Shown here: positions 1 through 15,236 of the stretch, piece after piece
Layout: every line of letters starts with the position of its first letter
Position numbering within the stretch: the stretch's first letter is position 1
Made by a program: the position numbers and the translations under genes
NCBI GenBank assembly: GCA_963931865.1
Contig: OZ007515.1
Location: 989,506-1,053,505 of the forward strand
Direction of reading: 5' to 3'
Source of the DNA: Axinella damicornis
Taxonomy: Eukaryota; Porifera; Demospongiae; Axinellida; Axinellidae
DNA: 64,000 nucleotides
Notes under the pieces: model-generated
What the model was told of the DNA's origin: nothing
The model's input: the letters and a program-made list of their open reading frames with translations, nothing else
The model's database searches: none

Positions 1-3812
<3,812 letters not shown>

Positions 3813-4309
3813 CGATTATTTTCAGGATGAACAACTATTTTGTGGTTTTCATTTATGCATGTGTGTGTGATCCAGGTTGACTGCATACTGACCAGTATAC
3901 TTCAGTTGAGACAATTGGCACCCTTATACTTCTGTAGTTATACAGAGGGGGACTACTGACAGGTCTCCATGCAGGAGCAGTGCTAGTCGAAGACGTACCG
4001 TCCGTCACCGTGAAGTGGGAAGCCATAGTATGAAAGGACGCTAATTCTGCGCATTTATGCGTTATGGACCCTAAAGAAAATGTAGTATTCACAAGTTTAG
4101 GGGGGCTAATTCAATTTTTGTGGGTTAGGCCACTCTGGTTCTCAGCCCTTCATATTGATTTATTTTGACAGACATTCATTAAAACACAAGTACATATACA
4201 CGTATAAAACAAGGGGTCAAAACATTTCACAATGAGAATTTGACGCTGTAGGGCAGATGAATCATGAATGCGCAAGTGGAACATGTCCTGGTAAGCACTG
4301 ACAGTGAGG
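3813..4309. other. Tail-to-tail intergenic interval between PI3K and the SPRY gene
   Basis: 498 bp between the two stop codons. It must hold both 3' UTRs. No canonical AATAAA was found for PI3K on the plus strand. Confidence 0.8.
4159..4164 (-). terminator. Probable poly(A) signal of the SPRY gene
   Basis: AATAAA on the minus strand, about 146 bp past the SPRY-gene stop codon and inside the convergent intergenic interval. Confidence 0.55.
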
Positions 4310-7300
4310 CTACAATATGTTCTTGGGCTCAAAGACGGGGGTATTCCAGTCCATAAACAGTGCGGATGATCGTCCCTTGGGAATGATTCCGACAATGGGA
4401 TACAGCTCCTCGAACGTTTCCACCAGCTGAACTTTCCTGACAATAGTTCCATTCTTGGTGAAAAACACGTAGCTGTGATCAGTTTTAGAGTCTGTGACAG
4501 TCGTTTGGTCAATTCCGCAGCCAACGGTGTCCCCTGCTTTGCATTTTGGGGCATCAAAAGTGTGAAAGCTGTCACTACCGTACACTGCACGAACGCTACC
4601 TTTGGTGATGTCATAGGCTATAGATACAGAGGTGTACCCAGGTGCATACTTCATAGGGTAGTCCCTCACTGCCAGTCCGATCAGTAGGGTGTCTTCGCAC
4701 TTGACAATGTTTGCAGCAAAGTGGTTATACTCGCGGTGTAAGGGCACAGCAAATTGCGCCATGGCAGGTGCCTGGCTATAACCACTGCTCCCGCCTCCAG
4801 AAAAGTGGATAACTTGCTCCGAGTAAGAGCAGTTGTTGATTCGCATCAGTCCAACAAAGTGAAGCTCCGACCTGGATACCTTCGGCTTGAAAGTCTCCGT
4901 GAATACCACCGAAACTTTGTCTTGCTTGGAAGTGGGGGCCACTGCAGGATAGAGACCTCCCTCGGGAAGAGCTGTGCGCACACGGCCAACCTCGATGCTG
5001 TTGTGGGTGAAGAAGACCACACAGCTTTTAGTGTTGTTAGGGATGAGGCTCACTCCACATCCAACTGTGTCACCCTCTCGTGGTACTGGCCCGAATACCT
5101 TCCCCCGGCCAGAGGAATGATACAGCTCTCCGTTGTCCGTGTGGTATCCAACTGAGTTCTCTGACCATCCAGGTGCATGCTCAATAGAGTAGTCTTTCGG
5201 AACAGCTCCAACTGCGATTGCTCTCAGGTGGCCGAAAGAGAGGATGTGAACCTCAAAATACTGCATGCTTTCTGAAAAAGGCTGGTGAGCGATTCCAAGC
5301 CCAATCTTTATCCCAGGGGTCGGAGTTTTTCGACCATTGTTTAGATACTCCAAAATGTGCCTCCCATCTCTGATAGGTGACGGTGTAATCTTCAGACCAC
5401 AGAGCACTCTCCAGGCTAGTCTGGCTGGCTCCTGGTTGCAAGGGTTTGTTGCACAGTGGTCGATTTTGATCTTTTCGCGCATGCTGTGGAGACCAACAGT
5501 TGGAAAGAGACCACTTGTTGGTATTGTGACGGTCACATGACCCAACTCATCTCCGTTTCTGGTGATATAGACCTGAACTTCAGATCCGGTGTCACAGCTG
5601 GTACTTCCTGAGGCAGATCGAATTCCCAGTCCAACGATATCACGTGGGTTCCATCTTGGCCCAAAGGGGCTTCCAAAGCTGTTAGCTTGGAACAGCTGCC
5701 CATCATCACCATGGTATGCAACTGAATTTTTAACCCATCCTGGCTGGGAGTTGAGGGGGTAGTCAGCAGGTGCGGCACCGATGGCTATTGTACATTTGAT
5801 GCCAGGGTCAATAATTTCAATTTCATAGTATGAATCAGAGTCCAGCTGTAGGGGGTGGCTTACCTGGGCCACTCCAACATCAGTCGTCGTTGTACCACAG
5901 CCCGTGTATTCGACAATGTTGCCTCTCAGCTTCACTCTTTCTGACCTGAGCCATCCGATCAGCGAAGACCTGTCCCACTTGGGCAGTGGGAGGTGAAGGG
6001 TTGGGATGACAGCGTCTCCAGGATGGGTTAGGACGATGGTGGGGTAGAGGATTTGATGTTGCCATCTGTCCAGCAAGTCTAGGTGGAGTAGTTTCATGTC
6101 GTTCAGGTAGAACTCGATCGCAGAGGGGTGGCCATCTTCAAAGAACACAGCACACCCCAGACGATCCCCCAGGCCACATTTTTGTGTTCCACTCGTACCC
6201 CTTTTGGCTCCCCGCTTTGTCACTAGCTGTCCGGTACAGCTGTACAACATGGAATCAGCATCAAGGGAAATGCAACGATGGGGGATCATGGCTGCAGCCC
6301 CAGCCTGGATCTGAGACCAGCCCCCAACACTGACAATCTCGATCTCAAAATATTGTCTCTCTGCAGCAAAGGGCACTCTTGCCTGGCAGAAGGCTCTCGG
6401 AGTGCCACCTTGAAGTTCCTTGTGTCTGCAGCTGTGCTCAAGCAGCCTCCCAGCTTGATGCAGGGAGAAGGAGCTATGCCACTCACTACTCATGCAAAAT
6501 GGTGGATACTCTGATCTGTAGTGGAAGATGACCGACTCGGTTGGGCTCTCAAGGCAGATGGCTGGGAAGAACCCTCCACAGGGAATGCTTTCTTTCATGG
6601 TACCAACAATGGCTCCGTTTATCGTGAAGAAGAGCTCTACCTTGTCACGAGTTTTGAGGGCGCTTGTGTGCCTGATGCTACCAAACCTGATCCCACAGCC
6701 TACTGTGTTGCCTGTGAGGACCTTTGGACCAAACTTTTGCCCGCAGTAGCCGTTACCTTTGAAGAGCCTTCCATCATCCAAGTGGTAGGCTATGGAGTCT
6801 GGTTTCCATCCTATCCACGTGTTGGTTGGGTAGTTTCTCGGGGCGAGCCCAATGGCGATTGCTTTGTCAAGAGCACTGGAGCAAATCTCAATTTCAAAGT
6901 ACGGATTTGATGGCATCAGTGGCATTGCAGCTTGTGCAAAGCCAACAGGGATCTTGGTCTTCAGTCGTGTTGGTGTGTGCACAATCTTTCCATTCTCCTG
7001 CAAGAGGTTGGTGTACTTGCTCCACCCCCGGCCAATGGGTGTCATTGGAGGCCACATGGCACAGGCATTCAAGGAAACCCTTGTGGTCGACTCAATCATG
7101 AAGACTGTGGGGTGGATTTTCCATCCCTGGATGTCAATTTCTGAGCAGTAGACAACCTGGCTGTTTGCTGTAAAGAAGAGAAGGCTTTTGTCACTGTTTG
7201 GAATTGGCTTAAGACCACATCCGAATTCGTGGCCACTCTCGACAGCACAAGTCTCGTTGGATTGGAAATACTCACCATGAAGGATCACTACACCTCTGTT

Positions 7301-10300
7301 GATGTCGATCACAAAGGATCTGAGGTCTTCAACCAAGTTATGAGAGGAGGACGAACAGCCCTTCTCAGTCATTAATCCAAACACGATCTTGCCCGTCCAC
7401 TGTGAGAGGGGTGTCACTGTGAAATAGACTAACTTGTCCGTGGGCACTGGCTTGGCTAACTGGGCACAACCCTGTTTGGAGTTAGGAGTGAGCCACACTT
7501 CACAACCCTCTATTTTTGTGTTACAATCTTTATCCCACAGTGTGCAGAAGCACAGCTCTGGGAAGGGGTCAGGGGCATGCAAATCCACAGTGATCATCCC
7601 ACCTGCTCGCAATCCGACTGTTGGAAATAATCCAAGTTCAGGTACCAAGACAAACTTTCTGGCTACAACCTTTTGGTTGACTGCAAAGAAGACCTCTGCA
7701 TACCGCATGCTGCCATCTTCGGGAAACCTGGCCCCGCATCCTAGGGTTGCTCCTCGGTAGCAGGAGACTGGAGCTGCATCTTCCTCGGTTGAGTTGTGGT
7801 ACACTCTTCCTTTGTGGGCGTGGAATGCAACTGAGTCTCTCCCGTTCCCTGGGTGGACATCGAGGGGGTAGTTGTAGGAGGCAAGCCCACAGGAGACACA
7901 GAAATCTGGAGCACTCCCGATTATTCTGACTTCAAAGTACGTGTGAGAGGGAGAGAGGGGGAAGGCAGCTTGTATGGCTCGGACAGTACGGTCATCAGAA
8001 CCCAACTCTAATCCTTTTGCATCCACGATTGTCATGGGGTCTCTCAGTTCAAGTCCACTGTCATTTCCTCGTATGAATCCAAAAGGAAGGCCTTTCGCAA
8101 TTGGCCAGAGTTTCGGGAAGTGGACAGAAGCAAGGTGGCTGTCTTCGGAGGTGCAATCAGAGTCAACTGAGAGGGTAGGGTAGAGCCCATCCTTAAAAGG
8201 AATTGCAACGATGCTGGTCACTTGCTGACTATTGACTGTGAAGAACACTCGGACACTGCCATCTGAAGCGGAGTGAAAGTCGATTCCAACACCGATGGTT
8301 ACCTTCTCCGCTGACCTCCTCATTGCAGAGGTGAGTGCTTCAGGTGTGTGGCAGCAGATGGTCCCATTTCGCATCACAAACCCGAGGAGGGGTAAGTAGC
8401 CGGCTGACTTCCTGGCTTCACCTGGGATGATTTGCTTCAAGTCAGGGGAAGCCTTTGGCATCACTCCCAGTGAGAGCACCGAGTATGAGCTGAGGCAACG
8501 CAGTAGTTTCACTTCAAAATAATGGTTGACTTTGGAGAATGGCAGACAGCTTTGGATAACTGCCGGTTTCCCTGCCTCGGGCTGCACAAAGGAAACAATA
8601 TTCTCTTTCTCAATTTTAGAATTCTGGAGGCAATTCCAGGCCTCTGTGATTGGAGGAGGGAGTTGGAAGTTGGAGAAGTTCTCTGGCAGTGTATGAGTCT
8701 GAAAGTAACTCTCCGGGGTTAGGGTGAGCTCTTGCTTCACTTTGACCTTTGTACCAGGGCCTTGGAGTCCAACTGCCGGGTAGAATCCACTCGGTGGGAG
8801 GGGGATGGTCTCCACTCCGACTGCACACCCATTCCTGAAAAATTCAACTTGGATCGTTCCTTCGCCTTGGGGATCGGCTACCTCTGATTTGTACTGCAAG
8901 TGTGCTTTGCAGCCAATGACATCACCGGCAGTACACGACGGAACGACCACCCTGCACTCAACCGAGCTGGTGTGTATGGCGCCATCGGCTGAGTAGAGAG
9001 CTACTGACCCATGCAGCATTCCCGGCAGTTGGTACGGAGGGTAACGATTCCACACGAGTCCAACTGCTACGTTTCCACTGGGATGGACAAGCTGCACCTC
9101 TACCTCAAAGTATGGAATCTTTTCCGTAAGAGGAAGCCTACTCATGATGAACGATATCTCAGAGGAATTGGCCGAGAGGGAACACTCAAGTGAACCGTCA
9201 TCACAGGAATTAACATTGTGGAGAATCCGAAACTTTCTGTTCTCTTCTTTAGGGATGAGACCCACAGGATTTCTTTCCAGTCCCAATTGAAATGAAGGCT
9301 CGAGAGAAGTGTCTGCCCCCGTTGCTTCAATTGCCTCTGTTTGTAAAGATGGGGTAACAGGACTGTCAGGGTAGTCACAAGCACACTGAAGCACTCCAGT
9401 TCTCACCACCTGGACAGGTTCCTCCTTCACTGGGGGTCTGAACGGGCTGGGAGCACGGTATTCAACGTCTTTCACTGGGAGACTGAACGGGCTGGGAGCA
9501 CGGTACTCAACCTCCTTCACAGGGAGTTGGAACGGGCTAGGAGCACGGTACTCAACATCCTTCACAGGGAGTTGGAACGGGCTGGGAGCACGGTACTCAA
9601 CCTCCTTCACAGGGAGTTGGAACAGGCTAGGAGCACGGTATTCAACCTCCTTCACTGGAAGTCGGAACGGGCTGGGAGTACGGTACTCAACTTCCTTCCC
9701 ACCTGACCGTGCGTCAAGGGTTGCCACTTCTGCTTTCATAGGCTCTGCACTCTCTTCTAAAGTGCTCATCTCTGATCGGCCAAAGCTATCAGTCAAGCTT
9801 GTCTGTGAATCATAGCTGGACAAGGACAAGAGTTTGGTGTGAGTCCTAGAGGACCCCAAGTTATAGCTGCCTAGATCACCGCTTTGGAAGGAACCAGATC
9901 TGCCGCTGGAGGTGTAACTGTCTGTGGTACCGGTACTCTCGACGCTGCTCTGAGATTCAAGACGAGCACCTTCTTCAGAAGCAATCGATGCAACGCTGAC
10001 TTGTTCTGCATACATTCTGGGCTGGTAGTAGCCCGGTGGGGTGGACATGGTAGAGGTGGGGGTAGCAGCTGCACCTCCCGAAGCAAAGGAGGAGGATGGA
10101 CCGTGGTGGCCAAATAGTGGGGCACTATGCTGGCGATAGTTGAATGGGATGGAGGTTGAGGAGGCTGAGGAGGCATTAGGATGGTGAGAGGAGGAATCAG
10201 GATGGTGAGAGGGACTGAAATATGGGTGGTGTCTGCGTGGGCAATATTTGGAGGGGTCTGTTGGTGGTGTGTAGTCATAGGAGTGGTGGTGGTGGTAGTA

Positions 10301-13300
10301 GGGATGGTGGAATCGATGGGAGAACATGTAGGGATGGTGAGGAGGGTGTGGGAAGCGGAAGTGAGGGTAATGGTACGCCATGGGGTGAACAGGCATACCA
10401 CCTGGCAAGTCTGATCCTCTTCCTTGTCCCGCACTAGCCATAGCAGCTGAACCTGGCGGCCCTTCAAAGAACCTTGTCATGTACCTTGCTTCCTCCTCCG
10501 TGTGGGGAGGGTGAGAGGGAGTTGGAACCTGCGACAGTTCCTTCATCCTCATTGGCTGTCCTGAGGAGGTCAGCGGCATCACTGCTGCCCCTCCCCGTGA
10601 CTCTGTTACCATAGCGACATCTGGTTTCAGGAAAGATGGTTCCATCTGGGGTGAAGCAACTTGAATCACCTCCCCAAGACTCATGCACCCAACCTGAGCA
10701 TAGAATCCTCCATCCTTCGGGGTCCATACGATCGCCCTCCCCACGAAATTCCCATTTCTATGAAACACAACCTTCACTTGCTTATCTGAGCCATCTATGG
10801 GCTCGACAGTGCATCGGACAACGTCTCCCCTCTGGCATGGATGACTGGTCTGCTGCTCTCCAGCAGAGCTCTGGAGAATCAGTCCATCATCGGCGTGGAA
10901 CCCCAGGGAGATGTCCTCCCAGCCTGGGAGGAGGTTGGCCGGGTAGAGCTTGCTGCACAAGCCAAGGGCAATATAGCAGTGCTCTCCTGGGTCCACAATC
11001 TTCACCTCAAAGCTGTTATTTGGCACAAAGGCACTCACTGGCAACTTTGATCGGATCGTGCCGACATGCTCGCTCCCCCCGGCACCTACGTAGTAGCACT
11101 CCCCACTGCCATGGTGCTGGAGATTGGGGTTCGATACCTCCCAGACATCGTCAAACTGCATCTTGGGAGGAGAATAAGGGACCAAGACCTCCGGCAAAAT
11201 GACCGCCACTTTCTCCTTTCTGCTCATCATTCCAAAGCAAGAGTAGAACCCTCTACTGGGCGGCCAAGCTGTAACCTGCCCAACAAGCTGCCCGTTTCGG
11301 TGGAATAGCACTTGCACTTGTTTCGGGCTTCTGTCCACAGGCTCCACGGTACACCGCATGATGTCCCCTTCTTTGCAGGGATGGTCGGTCGGCTGGCCAT
11401 CTCCACAGCTGTGGAAGAGGTTGCCATTGTCGGCATGGTAACCCACAGACGATTCCTCCCAACCAGGCAGCAGGTTTCGAGGATAGGCTTCGCTGACGAC
11501 TCCGATTGCAATGTACCTCTGGTCTCCAGGATTGATGATTCGAATCTCAAACGAACGACCGCCGAGGGGACCGAGAGGATTGATCGGGGTTTTGCTCCGC
11601 ACAGTGCCGATGGAATCCTCACTAAAATCCCCCGGCCCTGAATAGGAGCACACCCCACCCCCTACATGTGCTATAGTGTGGGGAGTACACACTTCCCATA
11701 TTTGGTCAAACTCAGTCCTCTTTATCACCATGGGGGGCGACATTTGGATCTTCTCTCCCTTGCTCATCATTCCAATGACCCCATAGAAACCACCTGGTGG
11801 AATATTAGCCGGAACTTGTGCGATCCTTTCCCCATTTCGACAGAATTCGATTGTAGCGCTGTTGCTTTGTTCATAACTCAGCAACACACTGCACTTCAAG
11901 ATGTCGCCATTCCCACAGGGCAGGTTGAGGGGCTGAGCGTTGTCTGAGCAGTTGAATAGACTCCCTTCATCAGTGTGAAACGCAACGGAGGTGTTTTCCC
12001 ACCCCGGTAGAAGGTTTTTAGGGTAGGCTTCATCGCAGACTCCAACAGCAATGAAGTTTTGCTGACCTGCACAATAGAATAGTAGTAGCACACAGTATGC
12101 ATACACATCCATACCTACATACTACACATATTATACGCAACTCACATACAGTGTACATGTACTGTACATACACACCATATACACAATATGTACATGTACG
12201 CACCACACATACCAATTGCACATGTTCAAGACCCAAGGCAGGGCATTTTATCATTAACCCATTAACCGATAAATTATTTTTCTCCGGAGGTCTCTAGTAG
12301 CGTATGGATGCATTAAACCTACCATATGTCCAGTTCTCTCAGCTTTTCAGCCCCCAAACTCCACACACCTGACCTTGCAGCAATCCTCTACACTTTCGTG
12401 ACTTTAACCACACCCACCCATCAAGGGACATCCAATAGTCACGGCTCTCGGCCGACCATCGCTCGACTAGACTGAGAAAAATGCTTCACTGCCAGAAAAG
12501 GAGGGCCTACAAGGCGAGAGGACTGTTTTCTCAGCCCATTTGTGCAAAGGAGGACAGAAGTGGCCCGCTGGGCTCCAACCAAGGGCTCTTCAAGGCTAAG
12601 CCCAAACACCGCCATGCTGTCTGCACCCACCCACCTCCCCCTGCCCCGCCCTCTCTGCTGGCGCAGAGCCTATCTCCCAAGGACATTGCCGGAAGTCTGA
12701 CATCACTGATGAAATCTCATGCCGTCTGTAGACGGCTTCATCGGTTAAAGTGTTAAAATATATATTCCATCCTGGATATCAGGCATTCCAAGGGTAGTAA
12801 TCAACCTCATATCATACATAGCTGCATGGTCAAGATGTTGACAACAATATACAAGCTGTTATCAAGTTGTAAAGTCATGTTCAACTCCTAATACCAGGCT
12901 CGTAGGACACAATTTTCGGATGGTCCAATGGAGAGGTTGAATGATGTAGGCAGCATTGAAGTATATAAGTGTGCAGAGCGTGCCAGCTAGGGGGCCGGGG
13001 GAATGGCCAACAACCTACTGCCAGCCACACCTGCCACACCTACTCCTACAGCCCTGAATTTCACATACCCACACACTCCCTTACCCGTATCCACGACTGT
13101 GACCTCGAAGGAGGTTATCCCCTCCCGGAGAGGGTCCAGGGGTTTCAGAGTCCTGATAGTCCCAATGTCCTCCTCCCTCCTCGCCCCAGTGCCAGTATAC
13201 AGGTACAGGCCCTGGCCCTCGTGTGCGATATTCTGTGGGTCACTGATAGTCCAAACTGATTCATAGTCAACCCTGACCGAGCTGCCGCGCTTGTGGCCTC

Positions 13301-13322
13301 TTGCTGCTGTTAAAGTCGGCAT
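4310..13322 (-). CDS. Giant multi-SPRY-domain protein, 2,664 residues
   Basis: Two coding exons: 13085-13322 and 4310-12066 (phase 1 junction; G|GT codon; the join restores the SPRY strand VDTGQQNFIAVGV). The start is ATG at 13322, because stops lie in frame above it and a good acceptor at 13357 marks a 5' UTR intron. About 12 SPRY-like units recur every 175-190 residues. Their signature is YFEVxI, IAIG, YPxxxLPGW, SVAYHxDDG, GDxVGCG, VFFTxNG, GGLYPxVG. LPGW-type positions fall near residues 101, 280, 460, 1100, 1300, 1485, 1660, 1835, 2010, 2190, 2380 and 2555; units 5, 7 and 9 are the most divergent. Units 3 and 4 are separated by a low-complexity linker with a His/Tyr/Pro-rich stretch (about 638-708) and a 15-residue repeat (about 870-959). 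SPRY domains bind proteins, so a scaffold role is inferred. No signal peptide or membrane segment is evident; the cellular role is unknown. Confidence 0.93.
9430..9695 (-). repeat. In-frame 45-bp repeat within the SPRY gene
   Basis: Six tandem units encode the 15-residue motif KEVEYRAPSPFQLPV, with K(E/D) and F(Q/R/S) variation. The reading frame is fully kept, unlike the noncoding arrays elsewhere in the window. The motif resembles a proline/serine-rich docking or phosphorylation linker. Confidence 0.92.
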
Positions 13323-13356
13323 GGCTGGCAGAAAGCCAGTTCAACCGCTTCTTCAC

Positions 13357-14274
13357 CTGTAGAGAAAAAGGCACTGATACATGAGCGGTACATCAATATA
13401 CATAGTCTTGCGGGCCAGCTGTATATTGATTGCCCACTGCATGTAAAGAAATCGAGGGGTGGTCACTCCAATACACGCCGTACTTAGAATTGCAACCGGG
13501 GTTACAGCCTGTGACCGACCACACTGCCTGTGAGGCTGTGACCACACTGCCAAACTGCTGGTGACCTTGTAACTGCTACAAAAATCCACCATGGCTGCGG
13601 TTGGTAGTATACACAGTAATGCGGTGAGCCACATCTACATCCGCTGTATACGGCGTCACATTCACCGGTCGCAGCTCTAAGTACAGTGCTTACTGGAGCA
13701 ATTATATTGGAACTATATTATGGCTCGGGAGACTACCATATATTATGTTCCACTAAACGGCTGTTCTTTGACAGCTATTTAAAGAAGGCAAAATCATGGC
13801 AATTGATGTGAAAGAGGCTAGAAACAAGTGTATAGCGTCCATAACTGCAGGAAAGAGGGCTGGCTAGCATGGAAGGTGTACTGCAAACTGGTGCAACTAA
13901 TTGCAACCCTGAGTGAGTCACAGAACTGTGCTAACAGGCCTGCATGTGCGTTTGGAGCGTTAAGTAAACAGAAATTGACTCACATTGAAAGTTTATGGGC
14001 TTCAGGAGTATGGCATCACTTCAGAAAGATACACGTAGTAATTCTAAAATTTCTTTTACGAATAATTAGACGAATTCTTATTACGGTAAACACGCTGTGC
14101 AAGATGGCTGCTTTCAGATAGCGCCGACTTTGCCTGTGATGGAGAAGATGCGCCCTTGAGTATATACTCGGAGAGAAGGACCCAGGACGTACTGCTGCTG
14201 ACTACGGGCGCTTCTACCTCTGACCCTGCATGGGTCCAAATTGAAACTGAAACTGAGCGCTATTTGAACCCGCC
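13357..14274. promoter_or_regulatory. Head-to-head interval between the SPRY gene and CNOT1
   Basis: About 0.9 kb separates the acceptor of the SPRY-gene 5' UTR intron from the CNOT1 start codon. The two genes diverge, so both promoters, or one bidirectional promoter, plus 5' UTR sequence must lie here or just upstream of the SPRY 5' exon. No TATA box was convincingly seen. Small ORFs in the interval look random. Confidence 0.5.
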
Positions 14275-15203
14275 ATGTCGCTAAACCCAAGATGCTATGC
14301 ACTGTCACAGATCTCCTACCTTGTGGCTAACATCAATAAGAGAAACTACAGGGACAACTGTGCGGAGATAGCACGGGTAATGTTGGGACAGACACACCAA
14401 CCACACCCTCTTTCTGTTATGTAGCGTATACTGAGGTTCTGCAATTACGTCACTCAGGTTTATTCCAAGAGTGTTTAAACCTTTGGCCACACCCACTGAC
14501 CCATCTTTGTGTACACGTACTCTTACTCATAATTGGTGGTTGGTTACCTTAGCAACTGGTTAATGTTATGAAGTGCTGATGAAGTCGTGACCTGTTCCTC
14601 CACACACAGCTGGTGGGAGTGTATGGTGCTGATGCCGACAAGCACCTATTTCGCTGCCTGGTTTCATCGGTCGACTTCTCATCGGATGGCAGAAACTTGG
14701 GAAAGGACGGCCAGCAGCTGCAGCTGCTCATCCAGGAGGCTAACACCCTCATCACCAAGCCTAACTTTGCCTCTATCCTGTGCTACACCTTTGAAAACCA
14801 AGAATTGAGGGTAACGGTCTCTTCGATACGCATGCACCCATAGCCTCATTCCCAGGCTTGATATTGTTCCTTCCAGGCTCTGCGACCGTCTCCTCAGATG
14901 CTTGTTCAAGTGGCCAAAGTGCTCAAGCTCGCTAGAGTGCAAGAGGTATGTACGTTTTGTGTGTTTTGAGGAGGTGGAGATGATAAAGAGAAAGGGAAAG
15001 AGAGCAATAGGAAGGGGGTGGGAGGAGGAGGAAAGAGGAGAAGGTGGAAGAAGAGCTTATGCGGTGTTGCTGTTGATGCATGTGCATGTTTATGATCATT
15101 GCACCACCTTTCTCTCTCCCCCTCCCTCTCCCTCCCTCCTCCCCCACTCTCTCTCCTTCTCCCCTCCCTCATCCCTCCCTCCCCCTCCCTCCCTCTCTCT
15201 CCG

Positions 15204-15236
<33 letters not shown>

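Noticed and set aside
4150..4614. Separate 154-codon minus-strand gene
   Set aside because: Overlaps the end of the SPRY frame in a shifted frame with no domain.
5253..12254. Many 60-200 codon ORFs on both strands within the SPRY exon
   Set aside because: Shadows of the long coding frame with no homology.
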